A DNA stretch of 64,000 nucleotides from NCBI RefSeq assembly GCF_014199335.1, contig NZ_JACIJI010000004.1, positions 217,173-281,172 on the forward strand, written 5' to 3'. Below are positions 9,309 to 18,606 of this stretch, one piece after another; position 1 is the stretch's first letter, and the number at the start of each line of letters is the position of its first letter. Source of the stretch: Stakelama sediminis (GTDB lineage Bacteria > Pseudomonadota > Alphaproteobacteria > Sphingomonadales > Sphingomonadaceae). The position numbers were made by a program, and so were the translations under genes. The notes under the pieces are model-generated. The model ran no database searches, was not told the DNA's origin, and was given only the letters and a program-made list of their open reading frames with translations.

Positions 9309-9749
9309 TCAGACGAAATACTGGCTGATCCATTCGGCGATCAGCGCGGGTTTTTCTTCACCTTCGATCTCAACCGTGAAATCGTCGGTTCGTTGCCACT
9401 GGCCGGGACGTTTTTCGGTCAGTTCCTTCATCGTGAAATGGCCGCGCACGCGCTTTCCCGACCGCACCGGCGCGATAAAGCGCAGGCTGTTACAGCCATA
9501 ATTGACCGCCATCCTGAGTCCCTCGATCGACGGTGCTTGGGTCTTCGATGCCAGAACCGGCATTAGCGACAGCGTCAGAAATCCGTGCGCGATCGTGCCG
9601 CCAAAGGGTGTGGCACTGGCCGCTTGCGGGTCGATATGGATGAACTGGCGATCGCCGGTGGCGTCGGCGAACCGGTCGATCATTTCCTGCGTGACCGTAA
9701 CCCATTGTGAAACCTGCGTGGTTTCCGTGCGTTGGGCCAGTTCGCTCAT
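9309..9749 (-). CDS. MaoC-family (R)-hydratase/dehydratase
   Basis: From ATG 9749 the protein has 146 residues; an ATG at 9770 would add 7 residues and cannot be excluded. The hydratase-2 motif [19 protein letters not shown] supplies the catalytic Asp and His of the hot-dog fold, and [16 protein letters not shown] follows as in NodN/MaoC proteins. It should hydrate an enoyl-CoA to an (R)-3-hydroxyacyl-CoA or the reverse. It is the first gene of a probable two-gene operon with the thiolase and is divergent from putA. Confidence 0.8.
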   Translation of the reverse strand: MSELAQRTETTQVSQWVTVTQEMIDRFADATGDRQFIHIDPQAASATPFGGTIAHGFLTLSLMPVLASKTQAPSIEGLRMAVNYGCNSLRFIAPVRSGKRVRGHFTMKELTEKRPGQWQRTDDFTVEIEGEEKPALIAEWISQYFV

Positions 9750-9861
9750 GGTGATTGACGTCACTACCATTTCCCTTGCGCAACTTTTGTCCTAGCGCTG
9801 GGATTCCATAGGCGCGGCGATCGCAATCCTGCAAGCCCCAGCCCCGACCGAAGATAGGAAT

Positions 9862-12800
9862 ATGACCACAGACGTAGCGTCCGCGGCCCGCAATACCATG
9901 CAAAAACTGTACAGGGCCCCCGAACCGCAGCTTCTAAAACCGATGATCGAGCATGCTCGACTCGATACCGATTCGCGCAAGCGGGTCGAATCAGAAGCCC
10001 GTGATCTGATCGCCCAAATTCGTGCTGCCCAGCACAAGGGCTGGGTCAACCAGTTCCTGCAGGAATATCAGCTCAGTTCTTCCGAGGGGCTGGCGCTAAT
10101 GACGCTGGCGGAGGCGTATCTGCGCGTGCCCGATGCGGCGACGGCGGACATGCTGATCTCCGACAAGCTGGGCGAGGCGGACTGGCGCAGGCATTCGGGC
10201 AAGTCGAACTCAAAGCTGGTGAACTCCGCGACTTGGGGGCTGACCTTCAGCCGTGCCCTGGTCGGGGAAGGCGAAACCGGTCCGCTCAAGCGGCTGGTTT
10301 CCCGCATGGGGGAGCCGTTTGTGCGTCAGGGCGTCGGTGCCGCCATGCGGCTGATGGGCGAGGTGTTCGTCATGGGGCGCACCATCGACGAAGCTATGAA
10401 GCGGATGAAAAAGCCAGAAAACAAAGGCTTTACTGCAAGTTTTGATATGCTGGGTGAGGCGGCGCGCACGAAGAAGGACGCCGAGGAATTTTTCGAGGCT
10501 TATTGGCGCGCGATCAAGGCCGTTGCCCGCGAACCCAGCGCCAACCACACCATCTCGATCAAGCTCTCTGCGCTGCATCCACGCTATGAAGTTTCCCAAT
10601 ATGACAAGTGCGTACCGGAGATGATTGATCTTCTGTCGCAACTCTGTTCGGAAGCGGCATCGCATAATATCGCGGTGACGATCGACGCTGAGGAGGCCGA
10701 CCGACTCGACATGAGCCTCGACATTATCGGCGCGGTCGCGAAACGCCCCGAATTGAGGGGCTGGGATCGCTACGGTCTTGCCGTACAGGCCTATGGTAAG
10801 CGCGCGCGTGCCGTGATCGCCTGGGCCAATGCGCTTGACCGGCTGATGAATGTCCGTCTGGTCAAGGGCGCCTATTGGGATACCGAGATCAAGCGGACTC
10901 AGGTCGACGGGCTGAGCAACTATCCGGTGTTCACGCGCAAGGCGTCGACCGATGTCTGTTATCTGGCCTGTGCCAAGGACATGCTGAGCGCGGACAATAT
11001 CCGGCCGGCCTTCGCCACCCATAATGCGCTGACCACCGCCACCATTCTGGAATGGGCACGCGATGCGCATGGCGATGACTGGCGCGAATTCGAATTTCAG
11101 CGTCTGCACGGCATGGGTGAGGGCCTGTACGAAAAACTGGTACGCGAGGACGGGTATCATTGCCGCATTTACGCGCCGGTCGGCGGGCATCGCGAACTGC
11201 TCGCCTATCTGGTCCGCCGCTTGCTGGAAAACGGCGCCAATTCAAGCTTCGTGCATCAGCTTGCCGATAACGATCTGAATGATTCCGATCTGCTGGCCGA
11301 TCCGGTCGAAAAGGTAGCGTCGGTTGGCGGTACCCGCCTGCCCGAAATCCCGTTGCCCAAGGATATCATGAAGGACTGGCGCAACAGTTCGGGGATCGAT
11401 CTGACGGATCGCGAAACACTCATGGCGACGGCGGAGGCGGTCAATGCCGTTCCCTTCACACCGGAGGGTACGGATTCGGTTCATGCCGATCCGCATCATC
11501 CCAGCGGCCGCAGCATGGCATCGCTCGATGCGGCCCGGACCTCCGACGACGATGTGCACAGTGCGATTACCAGCGCGCAGGCAGCCTATCCCGCATGGGA
11601 TTCGCGTCCCGTGGAGGAACGTGCGGCGATCATGGAACGCTATGCCGACCTGATCGAGGAAAACCGCATCGAACTGATGGGGCTGATCGTCAAGGAAGCA
11701 TTCCGGTCCATTCCCGACGCGCTGGGCGAAATCCGCGAAGCCGCCGATTTCTGCCGCTATTATGCCCATCGCGCCCGGTGCGACATGGCATTGAAGGAAC
11801 TGCCCGGACCAACGGGCGAATATAACGCCATGAAGCTGGAAGGGCGCGGTACCTGGGCGACGATCGCGCCGTGGAATTTCCCGCTGGCGATTTTCGTCGG
11901 TCAGAATGCTGCGGCACTGGTGACCGGCAATACCGTTGTCGCCAAGCCTGCGCCGCAGACGCCAGCCATCGCCCGGCGGGTGGTCGAGATCGGGCACCAA
12001 GCCGGTATTCCAGAAGATGCGTTCAAACTGGTGATCGGCGGTGCAGATGTCGGTGCCGAACTGACCGGCGACAATCGTATCGGCGGTGTCGCATTTACCG
12101 GATCGACCAATACGGCGCGGCGTATCGCTTCAACCCTGCTGATCGATGAAGAGCGTCCGATTATTCCTTTCATTGCCGAAACCGGCGGCATCAATGCGAT
12201 GATCGTCGATTCCACCGCCTTGCCGGAACAGGTGGCTGCCGATGTGCTGACCAGTTCGTTTCGTTCGGCGGGACAGCGCTGTTCGGCGCTGCGCCTGCTG
12301 ATCATTCAGGAGGATGTGGCCGACAGCATGATCGAAATGCTGTCGGGTGCGATGGACGTGCTGTCGATGGGCGATCCGGGCGATCCGTCCACCGATGTCG
12401 GCCCGGTGATCGACCGCGATGCCTATGACAAGCTGATGTCCTATCGTGAGACCATGCGTCCGCGCTGGATCAAGACGATAGAGCCGCCCGAAGAAGGGCT
12501 GTTCGTCCCGCCGACAATGATCGGTCTCGATTCCATCGACGACCTGACCCGCGAATGGTTCGGTCCGCTGCTTCACGTCACGACGTGGAAAGCCGGAAAG
12601 TTCAAGGAAACCATCGAACAGATCAATGCCAAAGGGTTCGGCCTGACCATGGGGCTGCACAGTCGTATGCAGCGGTCGGCCGATGTGATGCGGCATCTGG
12701 GCCGGGTCGGCAATCTCTACGTCAACCGGTCGATGATCGGTGCCGTCGTCGGGTCGCAGCCGTTCGGCGGCGAAGGACTGTCGGGTACCGGCCCGAAAGC

Positions 12801-12906
12801 CGGTGGCCCGCATTATCTGGCACGCTTCTGTGCGGAACGCGCAGTGTCGATCGACACCACGAGTGCCGGCGGCAATGCCAGCCTGCTCAACCTCGATAGG
12901 GGTTGA
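9862..12906 (+). CDS. putA: Bifunctional proline dehydrogenase / glutamate-semialdehyde dehydrogenase
   Basis: The 1014-residue enzyme oxidises proline to glutamate in two steps with substrate channelling. The proline dehydrogenase barrel (residues ~150-470) includes SIKLSALHPRY, RLVKGAYWDTEIKR and RLHGMGEGLYEKLV. The aldehyde dehydrogenase part (~500-1000) has PWNFPLAIFVGQ, FTGSTNTARRIA, AETGGINAMIVDST and the catalytic Cys of SAGQRCSALR (about 807). There is no ribbon-helix-helix N-terminus and no long C-terminal domain, so this is a minimal PutA without the autorepressor function of the E. coli protein (1320 aa). Its regulation must come from elsewhere. ProC, the reverse enzyme, is encoded at about 50 kb. 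Confidence 0.93.
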   Translation: MTTDVASAARNTMQKLYRAPEPQLLKPMIEHARLDTDSRKRVESEARDLIAQIRAAQHKGWVNQFLQEYQLSSSEGLALMTLAEAYLRVPDAATADMLISDKLGEADWRRHSGKSNSKLVNSATWGLTFSRALVGEGETGPLKRLVSRMGEPFVRQGVGAAMRLMGEVFVMGRTIDEAMKRMKKPENKGFTASFDMLGEAARTKKDAEEFFEAYWRAIKAVAREPSANHTISIKLSALHPRYEVSQYDKCVPEMIDLLSQLCSEAASHNIAVTIDAEEADRLDMSLDIIGAVAKRPELRGWDRYGLAVQAYGKRARAVIAWANALDRLMNVRLVKGAYWDTEIKRTQVDGLSNYPVFTRKASTDVCYLACAKDMLSADNIRPAFATHNALTTATILEWARDAHGDDWREFEFQRLHGMGEGLYEKLVREDGYHCRIYAPVGGHRELLAYLVRRLLENGANSSFVHQLADNDLNDSDLLADPVEKVASVGGTRLPEIPLPKDIMKDWRNSSGIDLTDRETLMATAEAVNAVPFTPEGTDSVHADPHHPSGRSMASLDAARTSDDDVHSAITSAQAAYPAWDSRPVEERAAIMERYADLIEENRIELMGLIVKEAFRSIPDALGEIREAADFCRYYAHRARCDMALKELPGPTGEYNAMKLEGRGTWATIAPWNFPLAIFVGQNAAALVTGNTVVAKPAPQTPAIARRVVEIGHQAGIPEDAFKLVIGGADVGAELTGDNRIGGVAFTGSTNTARRIASTLLIDEERPIIPFIAETGGINAMIVDSTALPEQVAADVLTSSFRSAGQRCSALRLLIIQEDVADSMIEMLSGAMDVLSMGDPGDPSTDVGPVIDRDAYDKLMSYRETMRPRWIKTIEPPEEGLFVPPTMIGLDSIDDLTREWFGPLLHVTTWKAGKFKETIEQINAKGFGLTMGLHSRMQRSADVMRHLGRVGNLYVNRSMIGAVVGSQPFGGEGLSGTGPKAGGPHYLARFCAERAVSIDTTSAGGNASLLNLDRG

Positions 12907-12908
12907 GG

Positions 12909-12952
12909 CTATCGGCGCGGGGGCATGTGTCCTACGGCCCCCGCGCCGATAG
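12909..12952. terminator. 16-bp perfect-stem hairpin between putA and mscS-like gene
   Basis: Arms 12909-12924 and 12937-12952 are perfectly complementary over 16 bp (CTATCGGCGCGGGGGC and its complement) around a 12-base loop. It starts 3 bases after the putA stop and ends 2 bases before the stop of the convergent channel gene. It lacks a T run but is the obvious bidirectional transcript end. Confidence 0.65.
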
Positions 12953-12953
12953 A

Positions 12954-14159
12954 TCAGTTGCCCTGTTCGGGCAGATGGTCGGGATCGACGCCGACTACCG
13001 GTTGCACCTTGGGATAGGGATAGATCATCCGTCCGTCCGGCGCGGCGGTGAAGGTCGTCTGCGTCGGATAGGCGATATCGATACCGTCGCCGTTGAACTT
13101 CTTCAAAATGGCTATCCCGATCGCCGTGCGCGCGGCATAGAACGTCGCATAGTCGGGGCCATCGGTATCGAAGATAACTTCGAAATCCAGGCTTGAATCG
13201 CCGAAGCCGGTAAAGCCGGAGCGAATGAAGATCGCACCATGCGCTTCGACGATTTCCTTCAGCATGTCCGGAATGCGTTCACACATATCGGGATCGGTCT
13301 GATAGGTGACGCCGATGGCGAAATTGCCGCGCCGGTGATTGCGCAGCGTGTTGTTGCTGATCTCCTTGTCGAGCAGGTTTCGGTTCGAAATGATCCGCTC
13401 ATCGCCGTCAAAAGAACGCACGCGCGTCGATTTCAATCCGATCTGTTCAATCGACCCGGAGGTCCCGTCATAGGCGATGCTGTCGCCCTTGCGGAACGGC
13501 TTGTCGAAGATGATCGACAGGGCAGCGAACAGGTCGGCGAAAATGCCCTGCGCGGCAAGGCCGATGGCGATGCCGCCCACGCCCAGACCGGCGACCACGC
13601 CGGTAACGTTGACGCCCAGATTGTCGAGCACCACGATCAGTGCGATGGAGAACAGGGCAAGCGTCACCAGCAGGCGGATAATGCCCATTGCGCTGGTCAG
13701 CGTCTCGCCATGGAAATCATCGACCTGCGTGCGATATTCGACAAAGCCCAGAATGACTTCGCGGGCCCACATGGCGGCCTGGAACACAGCGGCGATGGTG
13801 AACAGGAAGGTGATGGTGTGCGCCACGACCTCCGGTGGGTCGGCATAGCCGGAGACCAGTTTGGCCGCGACCATGATGATGAAGAAATTGCCGGTCTTAC
13901 CAACCGTTTTTCCGAGGATCTTGCTCCAGCCGGTAATATCGGTCGATTTGCGGCACAGCCGGATGGCCCAGCCGCGGATGGCGTGCAGAATGCCGACAAT
14001 GATGGCCGCGATGACCACGGCGATCAGGATCTGCAGCCAGTGCTCCTGAAGCCATCCACTGGCCTGAGTCAGCCCGTCATGAAACTGACGATTCAGGTCG
14101 GCCGTGTTGAGGTGATGTTTGGGTGTCGCGGCTTTCGCCGCATTGTTTGTGACTTGCAT
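12954..14159 (-). CDS. MscS-type mechanosensitive ion channel
   Basis: The 401-residue protein has a hydrophobic helix near residues 40-60 and further helices to about residue 180. The pore helix and MscS core follow: NLGVNVTGVVAGLGVGGIAIGLAAQ, then KPFRKGDSIAYDGTSGSIEQIGLKSTRVRSFDGDERIISN, which is the beta-domain. MscS channels in the inner membrane open on membrane tension and release solutes on osmotic downshock. ATG 14159 has AGGGAG upstream. The gene follows the topoisomerase gene by 11 bases and is probably co-transcribed with it. Confidence 0.85.
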   Translation of the reverse strand: MQVTNNAAKAATPKHHLNTADLNRQFHDGLTQASGWLQEHWLQILIAVVIAAIIVGILHAIRGWAIRLCRKSTDITGWSKILGKTVGKTGNFFIIMVAAKLVSGYADPPEVVAHTITFLFTIAAVFQAAMWAREVILGFVEYRTQVDDFHGETLTSAMGIIRLLVTLALFSIALIVVLDNLGVNVTGVVAGLGVGGIAIGLAAQGIFADLFAALSIIFDKPFRKGDSIAYDGTSGSIEQIGLKSTRVRSFDGDERIISNRNLLDKEISNNTLRNHRRGNFAIGVTYQTDPDMCERIPDMLKEIVEAHGAIFIRSGFTGFGDSSLDFEVIFDTDGPDYATFYAARTAIGIAILKKFNGDGIDIAYPTQTTFTAAPDGRMIYPYPKVQPVVGVDPDHLPEQGN

Positions 14160-14170
14160 GGGGCTCCCTG

Positions 14171-15187
14171 TCAGGCTGCCTTGGCCGGGCCGCCGGTCAG
14201 AGCGGCATCTTCGGCCATCAGAAATTCGATGAGCGCGCGTTCGCACGCACTGAGATGTCGGGTGGAACGGGGCAGGCGCAGATTTTCGCGAAACCGCTCC
14301 TGTCCCTGTTTGCAAAGGTCGATCAGCGCGGGGTGGACATAGGATTTGCGCGCCACGGCGGGCGTATTGCCCAGTGCATCGACGACCGGTTCCAGCATCG
14401 CCTTCAGCGTCAGATCGTCATTGCAACCCGACAGTGCCTCGAACGCCAGCACGCTGGCACCCCAGGTGCGGAAATGCTTTGCGGAAAATGCTTCACCCAT
14501 TGCGGCGTGGATATAGTCATTAACGTCGGTGGAAGTCACGGGGTGGCTTTTTCCGTTTGCATCCAGATAGTGAAACAGATGCTGTCCCGGCAAATCCTGA
14601 CAGCGTTTGATAAAGCGGCTCAGCGATCCGTCGGTGACACGCATGACGCGCTCCTTACCTGACTTCGCGCGATATTTCAGCCGCAGTGTATTGCCGGTGA
14701 CCTTACCATGCCGTTTGCGCAGCGTGGTTGCGCCGAAGCTCTTGTTCGCTCGCGCATAGCCTTCATTACCGACGCGAACATGGCCGAGATCGAGCAGGCG
14801 GATAACGGCGGCAACCGCGCGTTCGCGGCAGAGGTCGTGTCTGCGCAAATCGGCGGCAACCTGTTTGCGTAGTGCAGGCAGACGCTCGCCGAAATCGATC
14901 ATCCGCTCATATTTTTCCGACTCGCGCGCCTCGCGGAAATCGGGGTGATAGCGATATTGCTTGCGCCCCGCCTCGTCATAGCCCGTTGCCTGAATATGAC
15001 CGCGCGGGTCGGGGCAAAACCATGCGTCGCGATAGGCGGGCGGCAGGGCAATGGCGTTCAGGCGGTCGATTTCCTGCCGGTCGGTGATCCGTTTGCCCTG
15101 CGCGTCGCGGTAGCTCCAGCCCTTGCCGGATTTCCTGCGGGTGATCCCCGGTTGGCTGTCATCGCAATAGCGGATGGCGGTCGTCAT
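14171..15187 (-). CDS. DNA topoisomerase IB
   Basis: The 338-residue eukaryote-like (poxvirus-type) topoisomerase nicks one strand through a 3'-phosphotyrosine and relaxes supercoils. The N-terminal domain has KGWSYRDAQGKRITD and PPAYRDAWFCPDPRGHIQATG. The catalytic domain has LRLKYRAKSGKERVMRV, FSAKHFRTWGAS and the active-site tyrosine in RKSYVHPALI (about Tyr283). Bacterial TopIB is sporadic but common in alphaproteobacteria. The longer frame to 15250 is less likely, since ATG 15187 begins the conserved part. Confidence 0.88.
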   Translation of the reverse strand: MTTAIRYCDDSQPGITRRKSGKGWSYRDAQGKRITDRQEIDRLNAIALPPAYRDAWFCPDPRGHIQATGYDEAGRKQYRYHPDFREARESEKYERMIDFGERLPALRKQVAADLRRHDLCRERAVAAVIRLLDLGHVRVGNEGYARANKSFGATTLRKRHGKVTGNTLRLKYRAKSGKERVMRVTDGSLSRFIKRCQDLPGQHLFHYLDANGKSHPVTSTDVNDYIHAAMGEAFSAKHFRTWGASVLAFEALSGCNDDLTLKAMLEPVVDALGNTPAVARKSYVHPALIDLCKQGQERFRENLRLPRSTRHLSACERALIEFLMAEDAALTGGPAKAA

Positions 15188-15293
15188 GAATTTTCTTTCG
15201 ACGCGATGAATGCGCAGTTCGCCGCTTCGTTCCGGAACAACTGCCCGCAATCGCCGGTTTTACGGACGAACCCCGAAAAACAGGAGGAGCCTT

Positions 15294-15848
15294 ATGGCCG
15301 ATTTATCCACCCGTCGCGTTCTGATCCTCGCCACCAACCAGTTTGAGGAAAGCGAGCTTTTCAAGCCGCGTCAGGCATTGCTCGATGCAGGCGCAGAGGT
15401 CGAGCTTGCCTCGATCGACACCGATCCGATTCAGGGCGTCGTGCATGACGAAGAGGATGGCGAGCAGATTACGCCCGATATGACGCTCGATGAGGTCGAT
15501 ACCCATCGCTATCACGCACTCGTCATTCCCGGCGGTGTCGCCAATCCCGATACGATGCGCCTGCAAAAACGTGCCATCGCCATCGTGCGCGAATTCATGG
15601 AAGAGGGAAAAACCGTTGCCTCAATCTGCCATGGCCCGTGGCTGCTGGTCGAAGCCGATGTCGTAAAGGGCAAGCGGATGACGAGCTGGCCCTCGGTCCG
15701 TACCGACCTGCGTAATGCCGGGGCAGAGGTGGTGGACGAGGAAGTGGTGGTCGACGGCAACCTGATCACCAGCCGCAACCCCGACGATCTGCCCGCATTC
15801 AACGATGCTCTGCTGAAGGCACTCGACAAGGTGCCGGAAGCTGCCTGA
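15294..15848 (+). CDS. DJ-1/PfpI-family protein
   Basis: The 184-residue single-domain protein has the PfpI fold: VLILATNQFEESEL at the start and the nucleophile elbow ASICHGPWLL with Cys about 112 and His next to it. The family includes proteases, deglycases and chaperone-like stress proteins; the name protease I is traditional and not proof of activity. ATG 15294 follows a strong GGAGGAG site, so the longer frame from 15210 is rejected. It stands alone, divergent from the topoisomerase gene. Confidence 0.82.
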   Translation: MADLSTRRVLILATNQFEESELFKPRQALLDAGAEVELASIDTDPIQGVVHDEEDGEQITPDMTLDEVDTHRYHALVIPGGVANPDTMRLQKRAIAIVREFMEEGKTVASICHGPWLLVEADVVKGKRMTSWPSVRTDLRNAGAEVVDEEVVVDGNLITSRNPDDLPAFNDALLKALDKVPEAA

Positions 15849-15857
15849 TCTTTGGTG

Positions 15858-16958
15858 TCAGGGGCGGAGCGCGGTGGCGCGCTTCGCCTCTGGTACAAAG
15901 GGCAGGGGTCTGCGGTTGATCCAGCGCTGTGCCGGACGCTCGACGCCGTGATATAGTGCTGCCGAGGCGACCAGCACCATCGCCAGGAATAGTGCGATCA
16001 GCGACCAGGAAACCGCCATCGCATCGCTGACGAACACCAGCTTGAACGCAAACCACAGCAGGAAGTGACCGAGATAGGTCGCATAGCTGATCTCACCCAG
16101 ATAGTGCAGCGGTGCGACTTCTAATATATTGCCGCGCATTCCGCAGGTCAGCGCCAGCACCAGTAGCAGCGCCGCGAAGGCCACCGGGACGGCGATCAGT
16201 TCAGACAGCATCCCGGTGGCAAAGCCTGCCCCCGCCAGCAGAACGACCGCCGCCGCGCCGATGCTGGCTGGCCATGGCGTGTCGCGCCAGCGCAGCCACA
16301 GGGCGCACACTGCCGTGCCGCCGGTAAATTCGAACAGGCACCGGATCAGCCCGAAATGCGCGATGTCGCTGCCCAGCGTGGTCGCGCCGTTCAGCGACAG
16401 GATCGTTGCCAGCAACAGCAGCAGTGCGGCAATCGCGGCGACCACGACCGCACTCGGCAGCCTGCGCCAGTCGATGGCAAGCGCCAGCAATGGAAACAAC
16501 AGATAGGCCGCCATTTCGGCGGAAATCGACCAGGCAGGGTCGTTCCAGGTCAGCCGGTCGGTAAATCCCCAGTTTTGCAGCAGCAGATAATGCAGCGGCA
16601 GCTCCGCGAACGGGAACATCACCGGATCGTGCCGCCCGGTTGCCGCGAGCGCGAGCACCAGCAGCACCCCGCCGGTCAGCACGAACAGATGCAATGGCCA
16701 GATACGTGCGATCCGGCGCTTGAGAAACTCCGGCACCGCCATCAGGCCACCGTCGCGAATGCGGTCGGCATAGGTCATCCAGATTACGAACCCGGACAGC
16801 AGGAAAAAGAAATCGACCGCCAGATAGCCCTTGGCAAAGATATGCAGCGCGGGTTCCGGCAATCCCGCGATCGAACGGCGGATATGGTAGAGTACGACGA
16901 ACCAGGCGGCGATCCCGCGCACGCTGGTGAGCGCCCTCAGCTCGGGACGCCGGCTCAT
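15858..16958 (-). CDS. Membrane acyltransferase 3 (OafA/YrhL-like)
   Basis: The 366-residue integral membrane protein begins LRALTSVRGIAAWFVVLYH, the acyltransferase-3 motif with the essential His. FFLLSGFVIWMTYADR follows and about ten membrane helices are visible. Such enzymes O-acetylate surface polysaccharides or glycolipids. Its ATG overlaps the stop of the O-glycosylation ligase gene as ATGA (16955-16958), so the two are translationally coupled. It probably decorates the same exported glycan. Confidence 0.82.
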   Translation of the reverse strand: MSRRPELRALTSVRGIAAWFVVLYHIRRSIAGLPEPALHIFAKGYLAVDFFFLLSGFVIWMTYADRIRDGGLMAVPEFLKRRIARIWPLHLFVLTGGVLLVLALAATGRHDPVMFPFAELPLHYLLLQNWGFTDRLTWNDPAWSISAEMAAYLLFPLLALAIDWRRLPSAVVVAAIAALLLLLATILSLNGATTLGSDIAHFGLIRCLFEFTGGTAVCALWLRWRDTPWPASIGAAAVVLLAGAGFATGMLSELIAVPVAFAALLLVLALTCGMRGNILEVAPLHYLGEISYATYLGHFLLWFAFKLVFVSDAMAVSWSLIALFLAMVLVASAALYHGVERPAQRWINRRPLPFVPEAKRATALRP

Positions 16959-18319
16959 GCCGGAAGTGCCTCGGCTGCGTCCGGCTTGTTCCGCCGCACC
17001 GGCCGCCACTCCAGCTCCTTGCGTTTGCGCGCGATATAGGTGTCCAGCCCGATCTGGGTGCCCATCAGCATGAAGATGAAGGGCTGGAACGCGATGGCGA
17101 TAAACGCCGCGCCGAGCAGATAGATCAGATGCGCGTGCTGAAGCGCGGTCGCGAGCGGGCTGATCCATTCATCGCCCGGTTCAGGGTGCTTGTAGCGTCG
17201 TCGCAGCACCTCCATGCGGAACAGTCCGGCGAAACTGATGAGCAGCCACATCGCCAGTCCCGGATAGCCCTGTTCGCCCAGCATTTCGAAATAGGCACTG
17301 TGATAGGCGCGGCCATGGTCGGACGTGTCCGTCTGATCGACGGCAACATCGTCGCCATGCCCCTGCACCTTGGTCAGGTCGATGTGCAGGCGATTTTGCA
17401 GATAGGCGTTGAATCCGCCGCCCATCGGATGCTTTTCGACATAACCGATGGTCCATGCCCATACCGCCAGCCGGGTCGAGGCGCTCTGGTCGGACTGATA
17501 GGTCTTGATCGTCTCCATCCGCTTGGTGAAGGTGCCGGGCAGCAGTGGCACGGCCACCGCCGCCATCGCCGCCAGGCCGCCGAGATAGAGGAACTTGCGT
17601 TTCGTACTGCGCAGCATCAGCACCGCCAGCAGCACGATGCACAACAGGCCCGTACGCGTCGACGTCCCTACCGGGATCAGCAGGCAGGCAAAGATCAGCG
17701 CATAGCAATAGCTCTTCATCTTCCAGTCGGGGCGAAAGATCGTGCCGTGCTTCGTAAACCACAGGATCAGCGGGATGATCGCGATGGCGACGGTGGAAAT
17801 CGTGCTGCCTTCGTACAGGCCGCTATTGTTCGTCACCATCAGGTTGAGTTCGCCATAGCCGCCGCCCGACAGGATTGTCTTGATACCGCCGGTAATGATG
17901 ATCGACCCCGCCGACACGATCATGAAGGCAAGCAGCCCCTCCATCCGCAACCGGGTGCGCAGGGTCAGCGGCAGGAAGATTGCAAAGGCCAGCGCCTTCC
18001 ACACCCAGTCCCATTTATCCAGCGCGGCAATCGGAAAATCGGCGTTTTTAGTCGTCCACCAGCAATAGACGAGCAGCAATGCCATCAGAAACTGGCGCGG
18101 GGCGATGCGCGTGTCGCGCTTGTCGTCGAACATCATCCAGCCGCCGACCGTCAAGGCCGCCGCGATCAGCGAGATCGGCACCGAATTGAGCAGCAGATAG
18201 GTCAGGCGCTGCGGCGAGACGATGTCGATATAGACATAGGCCAGCACGAACAGGAACGGCCTGCGAAAGCCGCTGGCAAACAACAAGAGCAGAAACAGGA
18301 TAAAGGCATAATCACGCAC
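16955..18319 (-). CDS. Putative O-glycosylation ligase, exosortase A-associated (Wzy-like)
   Basis: The 454-residue protein has about ten to twelve hydrophobic helices and begins DYAFILFLLLLFASG, with LAYVYIDIVSPQRLTY and the central FRPDWKMKSYCYALIFACLL. This is the pattern of the exosortase A-linked O-antigen ligase/polymerase-like family. It should polymerise or transfer a glycan at the periplasmic face of the inner membrane. Its start overlaps the end of a small upstream membrane protein gene by 8 bases and its stop overlaps the acyltransferase start. No exosortase gene is present in this window. Confidence 0.8.
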   Translation of the reverse strand: MRDYAFILFLLLLFASGFRRPFLFVLAYVYIDIVSPQRLTYLLLNSVPISLIAAALTVGGWMMFDDKRDTRIAPRQFLMALLLVYCWWTTKNADFPIAALDKWDWVWKALAFAIFLPLTLRTRLRMEGLLAFMIVSAGSIIITGGIKTILSGGGYGELNLMVTNNSGLYEGSTISTVAIAIIPLILWFTKHGTIFRPDWKMKSYCYALIFACLLIPVGTSTRTGLLCIVLLAVLMLRSTKRKFLYLGGLAAMAAVAVPLLPGTFTKRMETIKTYQSDQSASTRLAVWAWTIGYVEKHPMGGGFNAYLQNRLHIDLTKVQGHGDDVAVDQTDTSDHGRAYHSAYFEMLGEQGYPGLAMWLLISFAGLFRMEVLRRRYKHPEPGDEWISPLATALQHAHLIYLLGAAFIAIAFQPFIFMLMGTQIGLDTYIARKRKELEWRPVRRNKPDAAEALPA

Positions 18320-18491
18320 GCGGACGCCTCCATCCGCGCGGCGCCGCGGGTTCGTCGTCCGATTTCGCCGATTTGTTGTCGCGTATGCGGGTTTCGGGGG
18401 TTTCCTGATCCAGATCGCGACGGAAAAGCAGCCGCCATATGATCAGCAGCAGCAGGGCATGCGTCAGGCCAAGCGCGAAATTGTCGATCAT
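18312..18491 (-). CDS. Small membrane protein at the head of the glycan operon
   Basis: From ATG 18491 the protein has 59 residues: one N-terminal membrane helix (FALGLTHALLLLIIWRLLF), then a polar, basic tail (RDLDQETPETRIRDNKSAKS and PRGWRRPR). AAAGG lies 5 bases before the ATG; ATGs at 18515 and 18518 would add 8-9 residues. Its stop overlaps the ligase start by 8 bases, so it belongs to the same operon. I do not recognise a family. A membrane-anchored accessory of the ligase is an inference from position. Confidence 0.5.
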   Translation of the reverse strand: MIDNFALGLTHALLLLIIWRLLFRRDLDQETPETRIRDNKSAKSDDEPAAPRGWRRPRA

Positions 18492-18606
18492 CGGCCTTTG
18501 TTGAACCTCTGCCATCATGCGGGGAGCGACCCCGCCACCGGCATACCTGTTATCGGCATCAGGTTGACGCGGCGTTAAACACTTGTGTGGCAGGGACGCA
18601 AATGTG

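Noticed and set aside
7984..9501. 505-codon plus-strand frame antisense to the thiolase and MaoC genes
   Set aside because: Shadow frame in GC-rich DNA; the minus-strand genes have full family motifs and ribosome-binding sites.
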